Translations under genes and position numbers: made by a program | Part shown: one piece after another, positions 7,426 to 11,014 of the stretch | How the letters are laid out: each line of letters starts with the position of its first letter | Position numbering within the stretch: the stretch's first letter is position 1 | NCBI GenBank assembly: GCA_024639745.1 | Contig: JAHEHW010000021.1 | Span: 1 to 11,014 of the forward strand | Source of the DNA: Salaquimonas sp. | GTDB lineage: Bacteria > Pseudomonadota > Alphaproteobacteria > Rhizobiales > Rhizobiaceae | Direction of reading: 5' to 3' | Length of the DNA stretch: 11,014 bases | Notes under the pieces: generated by a model | Told to the model about the DNA's origin: nothing | Seen by the model: the letters and a program-made list of their open reading frames with translations, nothing else | Database searches by the model: none

Positions 7426-8103
7426 TCAAGACGGATTGGTTGTCTTCAGAAGATCGCTGGTAAAATCGTAGAGCCCGTGGCGCCGGTCCTGACGCAGGCG
7501 CTCTGCAATCAGGATGCTGCGAACCTGTTCGAAAGCGCTGCCCAGATCATCGTTGATCACGACATAATCATATTCGTTCCAATGCGGGATCTCGTCGAGC
7601 GCATTCTTCAGACGCTTGTCGATGATCTCTTGCGAATCCTCGGCACGCCGCACGAGGCGCTTTTTCAATTCTGGCATGGACGGTGGGAGAATGAAAACAC
7701 TGACCACATCGGCGCGAGCTTTTTCCATCAATTGCTTGCCGCCCTGCCAGTCGATGTCGAACAGCATGTCCCGGCCATCACGCATGGCTTCTTCCGCCGG
7801 ATCGCGGGGCGTGCCGTAGAAATTGCCATGGACCTCGGCATGCTCAAGCAGCGCATCGGTCTCGATGAGGCGGCGGAATTCCTTCTCGCTGATGAAATGA
7901 TAGTGCGTGCCGTCGATCTCGCTGCCGCGCTTTGGCCGGGTCGTGACTGAAACCGATAGGGTCAGGTCCGGGAACGCCGCGAGCAGATTGCGCGCGATTG
8001 TCGATTTCCCCGCGCCGGAGGGCGAGGAGATTACAAACATCACCCCGCGACGTTCGATACCTGTATTGACCGATTGCCGGTCGATCTTTTTGGGAATGTC
8101 CAA
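7426..8103 (-). CDS. gmk: Guanylate kinase
   Basis: Gmk phosphorylates GMP to GDP with ATP, an essential step in guanine nucleotide supply and in recycling of second-messenger breakdown products. From the start used here it has 225 residues. It contains the P-loop [10 protein letters not shown] (26-35), the GMP-binding T-T-R-P-K-R-G (54-60) and G-T-H-Y-H-F (65-70), E-V-H-G-N-F-Y-G-T (90-98), Walker B-like D-I-D-W-Q-G (116-121), lid-region arginines (R-L-V-R-R-A-E-D) and N-D-D-L near 184-187. The start is TTG, the only usable start codon after the in-frame stop at 8131-8133. GAGAAAG (8112-8118) lies 8 bases ahead of it. An internal ATG at residue 22 would leave a very short lead into the P-loop. 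The TTG is preferred because alphaproteobacterial Gmk proteins usually carry an extension before an R-R-G-x-M motif. It begins 27 bases after yicC, so the two are probably cotranscribed. Confidence 0.94.
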   Translation of the reverse strand: MDIPKKIDRQSVNTGIERRGVMFVISSPSGAGKSTIARNLLAAFPDLTLSVSVTTRPKRGSEIDGTHYHFISEKEFRRLIETDALLEHAEVHGNFYGTPRDPAEEAMRDGRDMLFDIDWQGGKQLMEKARADVVSVFILPPSMPELKKRLVRRAEDSQEIIDKRLKNALDEIPHWNEYDYVVINDDLGSAFEQVRSILIAERLRQDRRHGLYDFTSDLLKTTNPS

Positions 8104-8130
8104 ACCGCTGACTTTCTCGAGTGACTGGAA

Positions 8131-9021
8131 CTACTGGATGTTCTGAATCTGTTCTCGAAATTGATCGATAACGACTTTCATTTCAAGCCCTAGCCTGGTG
8201 ACGCCGGCCGCATTCGATTTCGAGCAGATGGTATTGCATTCCCGATTGAATTCCTGTGCCAGGAAGTCTAGCTTTCTGCCGATTGCGCCGTCTCCCTGCA
8301 ACAGGGTCCCGGCGGCTGAGATATGGCTCTCGAGCCGCTCTATTTCTTCCTGAAGGTCAGCCCGCGTCGCCAGCATCGCCGCTTCCTGGTAGAGCCGGTC
8401 TTCATCGAAACGACCGCCTCCGGTTTCCATCAAACGGTTTACCTGTTCGCCGAGCCGTGCCCGGATCGCATCGGCGCTTCGGGAAGGGTCCGCCTTCACC
8501 GCCGTGGTCAGCCGATCGATTTCAGCCACATGGGCAAGCAGGAATTCCGTGATTTTGCCACCCTCATTCAGACGCATTGCCGCAAGCTCACCGACACCAT
8601 CGACAAAGGACTGGAGCAGGCGCTGCTGATGGGCCGCAAGATCACCCTCGTCTTCCGGCTTGTCCTCAATCTCTATCACGCCACGCATACCAAGAACGGC
8701 TTCAAGGCGACCGGAGGTTTCGCCAAGGCGTCCGGCAACCTCATCGACAATGGCAACCGCCGCATCCAGCGCTTCCCTGTTGAGCGAGGGGACGGGCATC
8801 CTCGGGCTTTCGCCATATTGTAGCGAGATCTGTATGTTACCGCGCTGAATCGACTGGCTAATTGCTGCCTTCAAACTGGTTTCAAGACGGTCGAGTCCTG
8901 ACGGCAATCTGAAGCGAAGATCGAGGGTCTTGCCATTTACCGAGCGTAGTTCCCAGACCCAGCTTGCCCGTTCATCCGATGCCTCAACGCGGGCAAATCC
9001 GGTCATACTCTGAATATTCAT
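8131..9021 (-). CDS. yicC: YicC family endoribonuclease
   Basis: 296 residues, matching the YicC/YloC family length (about 290). It has the N-terminal signature M-T-G-F-A-R (6-11) followed by W-E-L-R-S-V-N-G-K (23-31) with L-D-L-R-F-R-L-P, and the C-terminal DUF1732-type block R-A-D-L-Q-E-E-I-E-R-L-E-S-H-I (220-234). G-R-K-L-D-F-L-A-Q-E-F-N-R-E-x-N-T (248-264) with S-K-S follows, and the end is R-E-Q-I-Q-N-I-Q. E. coli YicC has been characterised as an endoribonuclease affecting the small RNA RyhB; the substrate here is unknown. The start is ATG at 9021; the upstream purine stretch is poor as a ribosome site (AGG directly abuts the ATG, GGGG lies 5 bases ahead). It lies 53 bases downstream of mltG and directly before gmk. 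The YicC-Gmk adjacency also occurs, loosely, in Firmicutes (yloC near gmk), which hints at a shared role in RNA or nucleotide turnover, though that is inference. Confidence 0.93.
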   Translation of the reverse strand: MNIQSMTGFARVEASDERASWVWELRSVNGKTLDLRFRLPSGLDRLETSLKAAISQSIQRGNIQISLQYGESPRMPVPSLNREALDAAVAIVDEVAGRLGETSGRLEAVLGMRGVIEIEDKPEDEGDLAAHQQRLLQSFVDGVGELAAMRLNEGGKITEFLLAHVAEIDRLTTAVKADPSRSADAIRARLGEQVNRLMETGGGRFDEDRLYQEAAMLATRADLQEEIERLESHISAAGTLLQGDGAIGRKLDFLAQEFNRECNTICSKSNAAGVTRLGLEMKVVIDQFREQIQNIQ

Positions 9022-9074
9022 CCTAGCCCCGCTGTGTCATCAGCCTAATGCGATGCTTCGGCCTGTGACCGCTG

Positions 9075-10328
9075 TTACTGGGTTGCCGGCGCGGTCCCCT
9101 CTTCCCGATCGGCAGTTTCCTTCGAAGCAGCCTCGGCGGTTTCAGCCTCGGCACGGGCCTTTTCGGCTTCTTCCAGGAGCCGCGCTTCGATCGCACGCCA
9201 ACGGCGAACATTGGCCTGGTGCTCGGCCAGCGTTTCGGCAAAAACATGCCCGCCGGTGCCGTCGGCCACAAAAAAGAGGTCGTCCGTGCGGGACGGATTA
9301 GCGACAGCTTCAAGCGCCGCCCGGCCGGGATTCGCTATCGGTGTCGGTGGCAGGCCATCGATCGTGTAGGTATTGTAATCCGTTTCTTTTTCGATATCGG
9401 ACTTGTACAGCGGACGATCTGCAGGCTTTCCCTCGCCGCCGAAAATCCCATAGATGATGGTCGGGTCGGATTGAAGGCGCATGCCACGCTTCAGGCGATT
9501 GATGAATACACCGGCAACCCTCGGACGCTCATCGGCCTTACCCGTTTCCTTCTCAACAATTGACGCCAGGATAACAAGCTCTTCGGGCGATGAAATCGGC
9601 AGGTCGTCAATTCGCCGTTGCCAGACCTCCTGAATGAATCGATCATGCTGACGGCGCATCTGGTCGATCAATTCCTCGCGGGTGGTGCCGCGCTGGAAGG
9701 GATATGTGTCGGGCATCAACGTGCCCTCGCCAGGGAGTTCCTCCGGCATATCGCCTTCAAGGACATCGTTCTCGGCGATACGCTTCATCATGTCATGGGT
9801 GGTCAGCCCTTCCGGGAAGGAGATCTTGTGAATGATACCCTTGCCGGAGACGATGGTGTCCATGACATCGCGCATGCTCATCCCCGGCTTGAAAGCATAT
9901 TCGCCGGCTTTAAGCGAAGCCGCCTTTCCGCTGGCTTTCACGCCCTGCCGAAAGATGAAATCGCTTGAAATGATATTCGATGCTTCGAGCTGCGAAGCGA
10001 TCTGGCCAAGATGGGCGCCTTCGGGGATCAGGACTGTCCGGCCGCGCTGTAGCGGGCCTGATTCCTCGAATCGGATCTTGCCAAAATAGAAAGCCGCGCC
10101 CAGCACGAGCGTGGAGAAGACCAAAATGCTCAGGCAGAAATTCAGCAGAACAACAAGCTTGTTGCGGGCCTGGCGCGAGCGCTTTTTCTGGGGCGGCTCC
10201 GGAACATCTCTCGGACGCAGAAAATCGCGGGCCGAGCGGCTTCCCCCATCTGCCCGGGGCGCATGCGGATCCGATTTAAGACCGCCACCCTGATTATTTT
10301 CGTCATCATTTGTGTAATCGTTTGTCAC
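9075..10328 (-). CDS. mltG: Endolytic murein transglycosylase MltG
   Basis: MltG cleaves nascent glycan strands in the periplasm and is thought to set their length. The 417 residues comprise a basic, Pro-rich cytoplasmic tail (1-57, with P-P-Q-K-K-R-S-R), one membrane helix (about 58-83), a LysM-like region (about 97-165: T-V-L-I-P-E-G, later K-A-G-E-Y-A-F-K-P-G-M) and the YceG catalytic domain. The catalytic domain holds E-G-T-L-M-P-D-T-Y, the active-site segment L-A-S-I-V-E-K-E-T-G with catalytic glutamate E259 (equivalent to E218 of E. coli), G-V-F-I-N-R-L, L-Q-S-D-P-T-I-I-Y-G, Y-N-T-Y and G-L-P-P-T-P-I-A-N-P-G. After the domain comes an Ala/Glu-rich, probably helical tail (about 380-417). 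The start is GTG at 10328, with GGAGA (complement of 10335-10339) 6 bases ahead. It follows fabF by 100 bases, a common arrangement in this order. Confidence 0.96.
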   Translation of the reverse strand: MTNDYTNDDENNQGGGLKSDPHAPRADGGSRSARDFLRPRDVPEPPQKKRSRQARNKLVVLLNFCLSILVFSTLVLGAAFYFGKIRFEESGPLQRGRTVLIPEGAHLGQIASQLEASNIISSDFIFRQGVKASGKAASLKAGEYAFKPGMSMRDVMDTIVSGKGIIHKISFPEGLTTHDMMKRIAENDVLEGDMPEELPGEGTLMPDTYPFQRGTTREELIDQMRRQHDRFIQEVWQRRIDDLPISSPEELVILASIVEKETGKADERPRVAGVFINRLKRGMRLQSDPTIIYGIFGGEGKPADRPLYKSDIEKETDYNTYTIDGLPPTPIANPGRAALEAVANPSRTDDLFFVADGTGGHVFAETLAEHQANVRRWRAIEARLLEEAEKARAEAETAEAASKETADREEGTAPATQ

Positions 10329-10360
10329 GAATTCTCTCCGTGCTCATACCTCACAGAGCG

Positions 10361-10397
10361 GATGAACCAGATATGGGACCAAATTATGGTTTTCATC
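10361..10397 (-). repeat. Imperfect inverted repeat in the fabF-mltG gap
   Basis: GATGAACC at 10361-10368 matches the complement of GGTTTTCATC at 10388-10397, apart from two extra bases. In the fabF-mltG transcript this gives a 6-bp stem, a 2-base bulge and 2 more pairs, closed by a 19-base loop. There is no T-rich tail in the minus-strand direction, so it is not a good intrinsic terminator. It could be an RNA-processing site or chance. The 100-base gap holds no small gene that I can support and no convincing promoter. Confidence 0.3.
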
Positions 10398-10428
10398 AAC
10401 CCGTATGGCGCAGAACAAGCCTGCCCAA

Positions 10429-11014
10429 TCAATTAGCCGCAGCCCGGAAAATGAGGGAAGCGTTGGTCCCTCCGAATCCGAAGGAATTTGATAGGGCGGC
10501 CCGAACTTCACGCTGGCGAGGCTTATGCGGAACCAAGTCCATCGCCGTTTCGCGCTCGGGGTTATCCAGATTGAGAGTGGGCGGGACGATCTGGTCGCGA
10601 ATGGTCAGTATCGAGAATATCGCTTCCACTGCTCCGGCGGCTCCGAGGAGGTGCCCGATTGCGGATTTCGTCGATGACATCGAGACGCGGGACACCTGAT
10701 CTCCGACCAGCCTTTCGGCTGCGCCAAGCTCGATTGTATCGGCCATGGTCGAGGTTCCGTGGGCATTGATGTAATCGATGTCTGCGGGCGTCATACCGGC
10801 ATTCTTCAAAGCAGCCTGCATGCAACGGGATGCGCCATCGCCGTCTTCGGACGGCGCGGTGATGTGGAAAGCGTCACCGGACAGACCATAGCCCGCCACT
10901 TCGGCATAGATCTTCGCGCCACGCACCTTGGCATGCTCGTATTCCTCGAGCACAACGATGCCTGCGCCCTCGCCCATGACGAAGCCGTCACGGTCGCGGT
11001 CATAGGGTCGCGAC
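10429..11014 (-). CDS. fabF: Beta-ketoacyl-ACP synthase II FabF (3' part, cut by window edge)
   Basis: About 194 C-terminal residues are visible; the full enzyme is usually about 410-420, so the N-terminal half with the active-site cysteine lies beyond the window. The frame is open through the edge, so the methionine near 10977 is internal: the residues before it read [12 protein letters not shown] and lead into M-G-E-G-A-G, a hallmark of this family. The catalytic histidine of N-A-H-G-T-S-T and the lysine and second histidine of [13 protein letters not shown] are present, as is the C-terminal [11 protein letters not shown] loop. FabF condenses malonyl-ACP with acyl-ACP to elongate fatty acids and makes cis-vaccenate precursors in many bacteria. 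FabF is chosen over FabB because of the N-A-H-G-T-S-T form and the mltG neighbour; acpP would be expected just upstream, outside the window. Confidence 0.94.
   Translation of the reverse strand, partial: SRPYDRDRDGFVMGEGAGIVVLEEYEHAKVRGAKIYAEVAGYGLSGDAFHITAPSEDGDGASRCMQAALKNAGMTPADIDYINAHGTSTMADTIELGAAERLVGDQVSRVSMSSTKSAIGHLLGAAGAVEAIFSILTIRDQIVPPTLNLDNPERETAMDLVPHKPRQREVRAALSNSFGFGGTNASLIFRAAAN

Noticed and set aside
7428..7446. Short inverted repeat AAGAC/GTCTT as a shared terminator for rsmA and gmk
   Set aside because: Only five pairs, not GC-rich, with a nine-base loop and no T-tract on either strand.
7477..7950. Open frame antisense to gmk (157 codons), and similar frames opposite pdxA (5964-6452) and yicC (8323-8823)
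   Set aside because: All lie wholly inside conserved genes and show no family motifs. They are typical shadows in GC-rich coding DNA.
9023..9313. Open frame of 96 codons overlapping the end of mltG on the same strand
   Set aside because: It is a frame-shifted reading of the mltG C-terminal region with a biased, basic composition and no motif; the mltG frame is intact through its stop.
10329..10428. Promoter for mltG in the gap after fabF
   Set aside because: TTGATG and AT-rich bases occur, but no -10 box at proper spacing could be matched on the minus strand; read-through from fabF is the simpler view.

Overview
The window looks like a core chromosomal segment of an alphaproteobacterium, most likely of the order Hyphomicrobiales (Rhizobiales). 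I base this on protein style and on gene order (lptF-lptG-lptD-surA-pdxA-rsmA facing fabF-mltG-yicC-gmk), judged from memory of such genomes and not from a search. I cannot name the genus. I see no mobile element, CRISPR array, tRNA, rRNA or phage gene, and nearly every base is coding.

Plus strand, 1-7422: a tightly packed six-gene run. The 3' part of lptF is followed by lptG and lptD, each joined to its predecessor by an ATGA overlap. After a 72-base gap comes a surA-like gene, then pdxA (GTGA overlap) and rsmA (8-base overlap, GTG start). LptF and LptG are the membrane subunits of the ABC transporter that extracts lipopolysaccharide from the inner membrane. LptD is the outer-membrane translocon that receives it. 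SurA-type chaperones escort beta-barrel proteins such as LptD. One transcript would thus make both ends of the LPS bridge and a candidate folding helper. PdxA (pyridoxal phosphate synthesis) and RsmA (16S rRNA dimethylation) are passengers also found next to lptD-surA in E. coli.

Minus strand, 11014-7426: the 3' part of fabF (fatty acid elongation), then mltG (peptidoglycan lytic transglycosylase), yicC (endoribonuclease family) and gmk (guanylate kinase). The two runs converge, with only 3 bases between the rsmA and gmk stop codons and no clear terminator.

This is ordinary housekeeping DNA and I do not see a new system. The points most worth a second look are the SurA-like protein (lipobox, long flexible tether, parvulin domain without its usual motifs), an LptD with only three cysteines, a GC-only hairpin early in lptD, the start of gmk, and lower GC across lptD and surA than in the flanking minus-strand genes.
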